A stretch of 64,000 bases of DNA from an uncultured Selenomonadaceae bacterium (GTDB lineage: Bacteria > Bacillota > Negativicutes > Selenomonadales > Selenomonadaceae): the NCBI GenBank assembly GCA_902778455.1, contig CACYXR010000003.1, positions 41,778 to 105,777 of the forward strand, written 5' to 3'. The position numbers and the translations under genes were made by a program. Of this stretch, positions 49,862-58,666 are shown piece by piece. Numbering within the stretch: the stretch's first letter is position 1; each line of letters starts with the position of its first letter. A model generated the notes under the pieces. That model did no database searches, had not been told where the DNA came from, and saw nothing but the letters and a program-made list of their open reading frames with translations.

Positions 49862-50753
49862 AACGCCGCACAAATCGGGCTTTATCGCGGTCATCGGAAG
49901 GCCGAACGTCGGGAAATCGACGCTGATCAATCAACTGATCGGGCAGAAGATTGCCATCATGTCGGACAAGCCGCAGACGACGCGCACGCGCATCCTCTGC
50001 ATCCTGACGCAGTCCGACGCGCAGGTCATCCTGCTGGACACCCCCGGCGTCCACAAACCACTGTCGAAGCTCGGCGAATACATGGACCGCTCCATTACGA
50101 ACACGCTGAAGGAAGTGGACGCCATCTTTTTCGTCGTGGACGTGACGGAAAAGCCGGGCCCCGGCGAACGATTCATCATGGAGCGGCTGGAAAAGACGAA
50201 GAAACCGGTCATCCTCGTATTGAACAAGATCGACCTGGTGACGAAGGAAGCGCTGCTGCCGATCATCGCGGCCTACAGCAAAGACAGGGAATTTGCAGCC
50301 GTCGTGCCGATCTCGGCGCTGGGCGAGGAAAATCTTGACGCGCTGCTTTCCGAGGCGAAAAAGCATCTGCCGGAAGGCCCCGCCTACTACCCGGAGGACA
50401 TGGTCACCGACCAGCCGGAGCGGCTGATTGCCGCCGAGCTGGTGCGGGAAAAGGTGCTGTCGCTGACACGGGACGAGGTGCCCCATTCGATAGCCGTGGA
50501 CGTAGACGAAATGACGACGCGCCCGAACAACGACGTCTATATCCGCGCCACGATCTACGTCGAGCGCGACTCCCAAAAGGGTATCGTGATCGGCCATAAA
50601 GGCGCGATGCTGAAGGAAATCGGGCGTCTCGCCCGTCCCGATATCGAAATGATGATCGGCAGCAAGGTCTATCTCGACCTTTGGGTAAAAGTGCGGAAGG
50701 ACTGGCGAAACCGGGACGCGATCTTGAAGAGTCTCGGTTTCGGGCAGGATTGA
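49854..50753 (+). CDS. era: GTPase Era
   Basis: This 299-residue GTPase binds 16S rRNA near the 3' end during 30S assembly. G motifs: [30 protein letters not shown]. The KH domain includes [22 protein letters not shown]. The ATG lies inside the ybeY end and is preceded by AAAAGGA. With ybeY and recO it forms the usual Firmicute cluster. Confidence 0.96.
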   Translation: MDKTPHKSGFIAVIGRPNVGKSTLINQLIGQKIAIMSDKPQTTRTRILCILTQSDAQVILLDTPGVHKPLSKLGEYMDRSITNTLKEVDAIFFVVDVTEKPGPGERFIMERLEKTKKPVILVLNKIDLVTKEALLPIIAAYSKDREFAAVVPISALGEENLDALLSEAKKHLPEGPAYYPEDMVTDQPERLIAAELVREKVLSLTRDEVPHSIAVDVDEMTTRPNNDVYIRATIYVERDSQKGIVIGHKGAMLKEIGRLARPDIEMMIGSKVYLDLWVKVRKDWRNRDAILKSLGFGQD

Positions 50754-50760
50754 GGGAAAC

Positions 50761-51501
50761 ATGGCGCAGTATCAGACGGAAGCCATCGTATTGAGCGTGC
50801 GAAATTGGGGCGAGGCGGACAAAATGCTTCGCCTTTTTTCGCGTGACCACGGAAAAATCACCGCCGCCGCCTTCGGCGCGCGCCGCCCGAAAAGTCCGTT
50901 GGCCAGCGGGCTGCAGATGTTCCAGACCGTCGAGCTTTCACTGACTGCGGGGGAACGCGTCGACACGGTACGCGGCTGCCGACTTATCCATCGCTATCCG
51001 CATTTTGAGACAGATCTTTTGGCGATGGCTTACGCATCGTTTATCGCCGAGGTGCTGCTGGAGCTGGCGCCCGACGGCGCCCCCCAGCCCGAGATTTACG
51101 ACTGGCTGCCTTCGGTGCTCGCCGCCTGCGGCCCGAAAAATCCGCGCATTGTCGCCCTCGCCGCCGGATTCCAGCTCCTGGACTTCGCGGGCATGGGATT
51201 TTCCTTCAACGCATGTGCCGTTTCCGGCGCGCCGATCGAGGGCGACGCCTATTTCAGCGCGGAAGAAGGCGGCGCTCTTTCGCCCACGGCGGCAGTAAAC
51301 ATACAAAAAAAGCGCCCGTACCCCGAAGGGCTTCGGACGCTTCTTACAAAACTTTCCGCCATAGACTGGGCCGCCCCTCCCGCCTTCACCGCCAAAAAAA
51401 GCGAAATCGTGGCGGGAGAATCTCTGCTCGTCTCCTATCTGCAGGAAACCTTCGGCCACGGATTGCGCTCGATGAAATTCATCCGACAACTGGGCGCTTA
51501 A
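50761..51501 (+). CDS. recO: DNA repair protein RecO
   Basis: This 246-residue recombination mediator loads RecA with RecR. The N-terminal OB fold starts AIVLSVRNWGEADKMLRLFS and has GARRPKSPLASGLQMF. The C-terminal helical part carries NACAVSGAPIEGDAYFSAEEGG where many RecO proteins have a CxxC...CxxC zinc site; here only one cysteine remains, so zinc binding is probably lost. It follows era by 7 nt. Confidence 0.92.
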   Translation: MAQYQTEAIVLSVRNWGEADKMLRLFSRDHGKITAAAFGARRPKSPLASGLQMFQTVELSLTAGERVDTVRGCRLIHRYPHFETDLLAMAYASFIAEVLLELAPDGAPQPEIYDWLPSVLAACGPKNPRIVALAAGFQLLDFAGMGFSFNACAVSGAPIEGDAYFSAEEGGALSPTAAVNIQKKRPYPEGLRTLLTKLSAIDWAAPPAFTAKKSEIVAGESLLVSYLQETFGHGLRSMKFIRQLGA

Positions 51502-51515
51502 ATATAAAAGAACGC

Positions 51516-51552
51516 AAAAATCCCTTGCATATCAGCGTGCAGGGGATTTTTT
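51516..51552 (+). terminator. Terminator of the phoH-ybeY-era-recO unit
   Basis: AAAAATCCCTTGCA and TGCAGGGGATTTTTT form a stem with T-run. It overlaps the last codons of the opposing HTH gene. Confidence 0.82.
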
Positions 51553-52038
51553 GCGGTCAAGATGAGCACAAGGGATAATAAGGGATTGTTTTCTTTTCGC
51601 AAGGATTTTATTGATTTCTCCGAGGCTTTTGCCATGCATGATTCCATGCGCGATAACAGCCTCGCGCAGATTGAGGACATAAAGCGCCCGATAGTTGGCG
51701 TAATGTAAAAGAGTCCAAGTTTCCCACAATTTCAACCGCATGGCGACAGCAATGGCAATCAGCATTTCGCGACTCGGTTTCCGTTTCCCTTGGAATATCT
51801 TGTAAACGAGGCCGTCGCTGCAACCGATTTCCTCAGCAATACCAAGGAGCTTGGTTTTATGTTGATCTTTCAAATCCTTGAAAACTTCCCTGAGAGAAAT
51901 TGGTTGCCGATCCATCTTCCCTTGGTTTGTGTCCAAAATCCACTCCACATTGGGTGTGTATTCAAACACGTCGAGAACTATTTTTTCCTTTCTTGGCATA
52001 GTTTCTTTTATGTCTTTTAGGTTCTTAAATCGTTTCAT
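51532..52038 (-). CDS. HTH-type regulator of the accessory island
   Basis: This 168-residue protein contains a Cro/XRE-like helix-turn-helix (about residues 60-100: LLGIAEEIGCSDGLVYKIFQ and GKRKPSREMLIAIAVAMRL). A second, shorter hydrophobic/helical part follows (WETWTLLHYANYRALYVLNL). The GGGAG ribosome site precedes the ATG. It is divergent from the island's other genes and could control them. AT-richer codon use than recO suggests acquisition. Confidence 0.7.
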   Translation of the reverse strand: MKRFKNLKDIKETMPRKEKIVLDVFEYTPNVEWILDTNQGKMDRQPISLREVFKDLKDQHKTKLLGIAEEIGCSDGLVYKIFQGKRKPSREMLIAIAVAMRLKLWETWTLLHYANYRALYVLNLREAVIAHGIMHGKSLGEINKILAKRKQSLIIPCAHLDRKKSPAR

Positions 52039-52254
52039 GCGACATCTCCCTGATGTTCACTTTTGCGGCAACGCAGAAGACAGATTGATTGAAATCCATA
52101 GAATACAAGGGCTTGCGCGGGTAATTAGACAAATTGTACCAAATTTAGCCAAAAGCGGGGTTCAGAGTAGATAAGTTGCGGATAAAACATTTTTCATAGT
52201 TTATAATACGCGCGAAAGATGAAAAGAGAGCGAAAATACGAGGAGGAATGCCGA

Positions 52255-52749
52255 ATGGAAAACTTGAACGCAGAGAAAAACTCCAAGAGAAAAGACGTAG
52301 AGAAACTCCTTTCACTGGCAGCGCGAGGCAACGGCAAAGATTTCACAAAGACTTTTTTAGAAATCATGGACAAGTACGGACTGTTTGAAAAAGTTATCCA
52401 CAATGTAAACAAATACGTAGACGGCCAAACGGCCATCCACGCGCTAACTGGCACGGACTTGAACGAGGTCGGGCATCACACGAATCCGTTTTTGGTAAAA
52501 TACGTTCCCGGTGGGAAAAAAGCTTCCGAAATATATCGGGCGTCTTATTATTCCGAAGTATTCGGTCCCTTCCACGAATACGGCTCCTTCTGGGTTCGCA
52601 TGGATTTCAAAGCACTCTTTACGTCGGAATTGAAGAAACTTGATTTGTGCTATGCACGCACAAAGATATTTGTTACGTCTCCGCTAGGCTTTTCCAGCTC
52701 GGAAGTGGACCGGATGATCGAGGAGATTGCCGCAAAGTCGGCCGAATGA
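52255..52749 (+). CDS. Hypothetical protein of the accessory island
   Basis: This 164-residue protein has a charged helical N-terminus (MENLNAEKNSKRKDVEKLLS) and a central region with ASEIYRASYYSEVFGPFHEYG. No domain is recognised. The ATG follows GGAGGAATGCCGA, and TATAAT at 52202-52207 is a likely -10. It is 18 nt before a zinc-knuckle miniprotein gene with which it is probably co-transcribed. Confidence 0.6.
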   Translation: MENLNAEKNSKRKDVEKLLSLAARGNGKDFTKTFLEIMDKYGLFEKVIHNVNKYVDGQTAIHALTGTDLNEVGHHTNPFLVKYVPGGKKASEIYRASYYSEVFGPFHEYGSFWVRMDFKALFTSELKKLDLCYARTKIFVTSPLGFSSSEVDRMIEEIAAKSAE

Positions 52750-52767
52750 CGGCAGGAGGTGTGGAGT

Positions 52768-52935
52768 ATGTATTGCCCGATTTGCAAGCATAACGGTTAT
52801 ATGAAGCGCTGCCAGAAATGTGGCATGACGTATTGCTCGTCCTGCGCGACGAAGGGGAAGATCAACGGCAACAAGGTTGCCGCGAATCGTTGCCCCTATT
52901 GCAATACCTATAACCAGAGCGTGGTCGTGAAGTAG
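52768..52935 (+). CDS. Zinc-knuckle miniprotein (55 aa)
   Basis: The short frame encodes MYCPICKHNGYMKRCQKCGM then TYCSSCATKGKINGNKVAAN and RCPYCNTYNQSVVVK. Four CxxC pairs indicate two zinc ribbons or one double-zinc knuckle. AGGAGGTG seven bases upstream strongly supports translation. It lies between a hypothetical gene and a terminator. Such miniproteins often bind nucleic acid or act as partners; role here unknown. Confidence 0.72.
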   Translation: MYCPICKHNGYMKRCQKCGMTYCSSCATKGKINGNKVAANRCPYCNTYNQSVVVK

Positions 52936-52946
52936 CCCCTTTCATT

Positions 52947-53020
52947 CGGGGAGAAAAGCTTTCCCTTTCTTTTTTCCTTTCGACATTGCCTTTTCCGCTT
53001 TTCTCCCCGTTTTCTTTTTT
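52947..53020 (+). terminator. Terminator after the zinc-knuckle gene
   Basis: CGGGGAGAAAAGC (52947-52959) pairs with GCTTTTCTCCCCG (52997-53009), followed by TTTTCTTTTTTT; the loop is long (37 nt). Confidence 0.65.
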
Positions 53021-53103
53021 TCTGTTCGTAAAGAAGCATTGGTTCTTATTCCTTGTTTCTTTTTCTTTGGCCCATTTTCGGCTCGAAAAGGAGGTTGTTA
53101 CCT

Positions 53104-55380
53104 ATGGCGGCATTTATGATGAAACTGCATTTGGAAAAGGACGCGCAAACCTTCACGATGGACGCGGAGCGTCTTGCGAACGTGCAAAGCGAATCGGAAA
53201 GCGACGCGGCGCTGAACGCGTATCTGGCGGAACATCCGGTTCTGCGCGAAATCAGCGGGGAAGAGACGGACGGAATCACGAACAATCTCTATATCGCCGA
53301 CAATCTCTGGACGCCGGATATCGACGCGGAATTGGCGGTCGGTTTCCTCGTGCCCCGGCGCATTTTTCTCGTTTCCAAGAACGGCGCCGGCTGCGAATTG
53401 CTGGCGTGGATGGCGGACGGCGAGGTCTGGCTCCCTGCCGCCGTGAATTACGTCGCGTACGGCGGGAAGTTCTTCGAGCGCGTGGACAAGACGGAGCCGA
53501 TGGTCTACGCCATGCTCGAGGTCTACGACCAGCCCAACGACGAGCGGTATTATATCGAGCGCCATACGTTGCAGCGCATGGAGAATCGCCAAAGCGATAT
53601 GGACATTTGGCGCGCCGCGCGCAAAAAAGAGCTTCGCGCCGCGTTTTGCCTGGCGGAGAAAAACAGCGGACGCAAGCTGGTCTTCTGCAGCCCCGACGCG
53701 TTGAAGAAATCGCTGGACAAGATGCTGCAAACCGTTTTGTCCAGGGAAACGGAATCTCTGTCCCACGATACGGAGTTCGTGCTTTCCTGCAATTTCAATC
53801 AATGGCTGAAGGGGTCGCTGCGCGTTTTCGAGGGCGACGAGGAGGAATGGCGGCAATGGGAAGAGGATGCCGCCGCGCCGGAAAATGAATATACCGACGA
53901 GGACTTCCAAAAAATTTTCGAGGGAAAACGGGAGGAGGTCGAGGGCGAGAATCTGTACCAAAAGTATCTTGAAGAGTTCCGTTCCGTTAATCTCCAAAAG
54001 CGCCAAGACCTCTTGGGCACGTTGGAAACAGCGTACGACGATTATCTGACGTCGCACGCCAAAGGGAAAAAGCCGCGCAGTGAAAAGGAGGCCGCGATGT
54101 GGACTCTTCCCGACCAGCCGAAAAAAATCCGCGGCATGATGCTGGGCTTTGCCGTCGGCGACGCGCTCGGCGTGCCCGTGGAGTTTTCGTCGCGGGAGGA
54201 GCGGGACGCCGATCCCGTGGCGGAAATGCGCTCCGGCGGCTGCTGGGAACAGCCCGCAGGCACCTGGTCGGACGACACGAGCTTGACCCTCGCCACAATG
54301 GAGAGCATCGCGCGGCTTGGCGGCTTCATTGATTACACGGACATTATGGGAAATTTCCTCCGCTGGTATCGGGAGGACGCCTTCACGGCGACCGGCAAGC
54401 GGTTCGACGTCGGCGGCACGACACAAAAAGCAATCGAGCGCTATGAACGGGAGTGCTTGGATGGCTACGCCTCACCCGTCGAGTGCGGCGGCGACGACGA
54501 ACGGGATAACGGCAACGGGTCGCTGATGCGGATTTTGCCCATTGCCGCCTACCAAAGCTATAAGGAGGGCAATTATTTCTGTTGTAACGGGGCTGCGCTT
54601 GTGTTCCACAACGCGTCCCGCCTGACCCATGCCCATCCCCGCAGCCAGGTTGCTTGCAGCATTTATTCGATGATTGCCTCGGAGCTTCTGCACGGCGCGT
54701 CTTCCTTGCAGGAAGGGATCGGGCTTGGACTGCGCCAAGCGTTGATTTATTACTGCGACGTCTTGCGCCCGCCAGAATTTCGCAGCACGAATCGTCTCCT
54801 TTCCCTCCAGCAGGAGGCAAAGGAAACGTATCGGCGACTCTGGCGGCAGTTTATGACCGGGACGCTGCCGACGAGGGAGGAAATCAGGAGCACGCCCTAT
54901 GTGGTGGACACGCTGGAGGCGGCGCTTTGGTGCCTGCTGACGACGACGAGCTACCGCGAGGCGGTGCTGGCGGCGGTCAATCTCGGCGGCGACACGGACA
55001 CGGTCGCGGCAGTGACCGGCGGTCTCGCTGGTATTTTCTACGGACCGGACGCCATTCCCGAGGAATGGCTTGCCGCGCTGAAAAAACGGGATGAAATCGA
55101 AGAACTCTGCCGGAAATTCCGCTGCATCTACGGAAAGCTCGAAACGGACTGGCATCTCCTTTACGGAGTGGATCTGCCGAATACCGGCAGCCACGTCTGG
55201 ATACATATCGGACTTGACGAAGACGGCTACCCCGATCCGGACGAGTATTATTCCGAAGATACGCTGCCCGCTGTTTTCAACGGGGACCGGTTCGTCTGCG
55301 AAAACGATCCCTACGAGACAGAGGAGTACCGTATCAGCCAGGTTCTTTCGTGGAGATACGCGAGCAAGCAGGAAAACTGA
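53104..55380 (+). CDS. ADP-ribosylglycohydrolase (DraG-type) fused to an unknown N-terminal domain
   Basis: This 758-residue protein has a C-terminal ADP-ribosyl-glycohydrolase domain (about residues 338-670) with GFAVGDALGVPVEF, TWSDDTSLTLATM, GNGSLMRILPIAAY and VNLGGDTDTVAAVTGGLAG, so the Mg-binding residues of DraG (TxSDD at 386-390 and DTD at 630-632) are present. The first 335 residues are not recognised; they are acidic and aromatic-rich and include KNSGRKLVFCSPDALKKSLD. A 70-residue acidic tail follows. It would remove ADP-ribose from a protein, nucleic acid or small molecule. The ATG is eight bases after AGGAGG. Confidence 0.85.
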   Translation: MAAFMMKLHLEKDAQTFTMDAERLANVQSESESDAALNAYLAEHPVLREISGEETDGITNNLYIADNLWTPDIDAELAVGFLVPRRIFLVSKNGAGCELLAWMADGEVWLPAAVNYVAYGGKFFERVDKTEPMVYAMLEVYDQPNDERYYIERHTLQRMENRQSDMDIWRAARKKELRAAFCLAEKNSGRKLVFCSPDALKKSLDKMLQTVLSRETESLSHDTEFVLSCNFNQWLKGSLRVFEGDEEEWRQWEEDAAAPENEYTDEDFQKIFEGKREEVEGENLYQKYLEEFRSVNLQKRQDLLGTLETAYDDYLTSHAKGKKPRSEKEAAMWTLPDQPKKIRGMMLGFAVGDALGVPVEFSSREERDADPVAEMRSGGCWEQPAGTWSDDTSLTLATMESIARLGGFIDYTDIMGNFLRWYREDAFTATGKRFDVGGTTQKAIERYERECLDGYASPVECGGDDERDNGNGSLMRILPIAAYQSYKEGNYFCCNGAALVFHNASRLTHAHPRSQVACSIYSMIASELLHGASSLQEGIGLGLRQALIYYCDVLRPPEFRSTNRLLSLQQEAKETYRRLWRQFMTGTLPTREEIRSTPYVVDTLEAALWCLLTTTSYREAVLAAVNLGGDTDTVAAVTGGLAGIFYGPDAIPEEWLAALKKRDEIEELCRKFRCIYGKLETDWHLLYGVDLPNTGSHVWIHIGLDEDGYPDPDEYYSEDTLPAVFNGDRFVCENDPYETEEYRISQVLSWRYASKQEN

Positions 55381-55434
55381 TTAATAGGTATTCGGTTCCA
55401 TAATAAGCGCGAAGTATAGAAAGGAGCAAAACGA

Positions 55435-56847
55435 ATGGATGACAAAATGAAATTTAGGGAAACTGCAGCTGGAAAAATGCTTGCAAAGATTTTCAGCGAC
55501 CCGGAAAAACTCGATGTGGCAGTCGAACTGTCAAACCATAGGAAGCCGGCAATGGCTGCATATATTGAAGCGATTGACGCGAAGCTGCGGGAAAACGCAG
55601 ATCTCCAGGATCCGGCGCTGTATGATAATTATCACGGAGTCATTGGAGCAATGATCGGAGATGCATTGAAGGATCGCGGGTACCGATGGAGCCAGAATCC
55701 TGATGACAAAGGGACAGTGCCATATACCAATGCGGAAGCATTCGCGAAAGCAATGAGGGAATCAAAAGGAACCTGGGCCATTTTTGATTACATAGGAACA
55801 TTCGGGACGCAGGAACAAACGGAACATTCTTCAGAATCCAATACGGACATGGAACCGCTGAAGACTGCCGCGACGGGCGAGGTCGAAAACTTTTTTGAAT
55901 TGATCAAAAAATGGATGGTGCGGGATTTCCGGACGCCGAATATTCCTGCCGAAATCATTGTTGATATGCTGATTTCAGAATTTATTGCCGATATTGTCAA
56001 GTATCGGCTGCATCTGAAAGATGCAAAGCTGATTTCCAAAGAGTTTTTGCTTCCGCGCGCTGGGCAGGAAGCAATTGAGGCAAACGAAAATCTTGGCGCA
56101 ACCCAAAAAGTCCGTCAGCATGCCAGCACGGATTTTTTGGTGTACGACAAACAAGACACGTTCTATCTTGTCGAGCTGAAAACGACTAATTCGAGCTTGA
56201 ATAGCGAGCAGCTCCTGAATATGCTCTGGACCTGCAAACAAGGCATGGAATCCCTGTACCATCGTTACCATGATGTTATTGTCAATTATTGTCTCGGCGC
56301 AACGGTAAACGGATTGCAAGCCAAAAAATCCCTATATGCGCTGCAAAACATGACTGACGGAAACATCAACTGCAGTTCTTTCGGGATGAACCGCAGGCAG
56401 AAAGACGTCCGATTAAAAGAACAGCAGCAAGCGGCTGCGGAGAAGATTTTGTCCGCCGTGTTCAAAGACGAATGCCGCAATGCAAAATTAAAGATTCTCT
56501 ATGTCAGTTTGCACGATGAGCTTACATTTGGGAAAATCAAGGAAATGGTATGGCCCAGGGAAAAATTGGATCAAGCGGTGAATTCCGTTGTAAATAAGCT
56601 CAAAAAGTCAGGAAAGTACGAACATGAAATCACACGTATCCGTGAATTTGGAAGCACATTGGATGAAAATTTCATCACGGAGAATATTGTCGATACCCCT
56701 GTATTGCTAAAAGAATTTATTGAAGATGAATCTTTTGCGGACTCCCTGGGAGCAAAGAAAGAGCTTTGGATTCAAGCCAAAACTGTTTTAAGGGAACTCT
56801 TGGACCCACCCGAAAAATGGTTTGGCGCCGGCAGAAACTCGCAGTAA
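55435..56847 (+). CDS. Putative PD-(D/E)XK-type nuclease of the accessory island
   Basis: This 470-residue protein has no clear full-length family. A central STDFLVYDKQDTFYLVELKT (about residues 230-249) fits a PD-(D/E)XK core: D near 232 and E-L-K at 246-248 with beta-strand spacing, followed by a helix with a conserved-looking Q/N region (LLNMLWTCKQGMESLY). The N-terminal part is helical. GGAGC precedes the ATG. AT-rich codon use relative to flanking genes suggests transfer. Nuclease activity is inference from the motif. Confidence 0.6.
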   Translation: MDDKMKFRETAAGKMLAKIFSDPEKLDVAVELSNHRKPAMAAYIEAIDAKLRENADLQDPALYDNYHGVIGAMIGDALKDRGYRWSQNPDDKGTVPYTNAEAFAKAMRESKGTWAIFDYIGTFGTQEQTEHSSESNTDMEPLKTAATGEVENFFELIKKWMVRDFRTPNIPAEIIVDMLISEFIADIVKYRLHLKDAKLISKEFLLPRAGQEAIEANENLGATQKVRQHASTDFLVYDKQDTFYLVELKTTNSSLNSEQLLNMLWTCKQGMESLYHRYHDVIVNYCLGATVNGLQAKKSLYALQNMTDGNINCSSFGMNRRQKDVRLKEQQQAAAEKILSAVFKDECRNAKLKILYVSLHDELTFGKIKEMVWPREKLDQAVNSVVNKLKKSGKYEHEITRIREFGSTLDENFITENIVDTPVLLKEFIEDESFADSLGAKKELWIQAKTVLRELLDPPEKWFGAGRNSQ

Positions 56848-56860
56848 CATAACGATAGAA

Positions 56861-56893
56861 ACGGCCGCCGTCCCGAAGGACGGTGGCCGTTTT
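56861..56893 (+). terminator. Terminator of the accessory island
   Basis: ACGGCCGCCGTCC-CGAA-GGACGGTGGCCGT followed by TTTGTTT. Confidence 0.88.
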
Positions 56894-56934
56894 GTTTCCC
56901 TATGTTCTTGCCTGTTATGCTGATCTTGCTTATG

Positions 56935-57040
56935 CTACTCTCTGTTAAGGCAGAGAGTGCATGAGACGTCAGACGAGCTGAAGGCTCGGCTGTAGCCTGT
57001 GCAAAACAGTCCGGTGGACTGTTTTGGCGTATCTCATGTC
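56935..57040. repeat. Multi-hairpin structured element before gdhA end
   Basis: CTCTCTGTTAAGGCAGAGAG, GAGCTGAAGGCTC, and AAAACAGTCCGGTGGACTGTTTT are nested or adjacent hairpins, with ATGAGA and TCTCAT as outer arms. No coding frame is apparent. It may be another mobile structured repeat or a non-coding RNA; the minus orientation would place it in the gdhA 3' region. Confidence 0.5.
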
Positions 57041-57074
57041 AAGATTTTTATTTAATTTTGGTCTGAGATTAGTA

Positions 57075-58448
<1,374 letters not shown>

Positions 58449-58533
58449 TTATAACATTCGGGGGAAGTCCCACATACGGGGCACTTCTTCACCCCCGCAT
58501 TGGAGTCTCTCCTATACCTTTTTAACAGTGGAT

Positions 58534-58594
58534 AGTATAACGCAAACGATATAGAAGAAACAAGAGGAACAGCGCAAAAATATTGTATACAATA
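58534..58594 (-). promoter_or_regulatory. gdhA promoter with upstream palindrome
   Basis: Minus strand: TTGTTT (58563-58558), 18-nt spacer, TATACT (58539-58534). Upstream lies the perfect 14-bp palindrome TATTGTATACAATA (58581-58594), a possible operator. Confidence 0.5.
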
Positions 58595-58609
58595 GATAGG
58601 GAATTCATG

Positions 58610-58650
58610 AAAAAATCGGCAGATGTTACATTGCAATGTAACATCTGCCG
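58610..58650 (-). terminator. Terminator of the RND permease gene
   Basis: CGGCAGATGTTACATTG and CAATGTAACATCTGCCG form a perfect 34-bp palindrome (58617-58650), followed on the minus strand by ATTTTT. Confidence 0.85.
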
Positions 58651-58666
58651 AAAAAACTTCAAGGAA

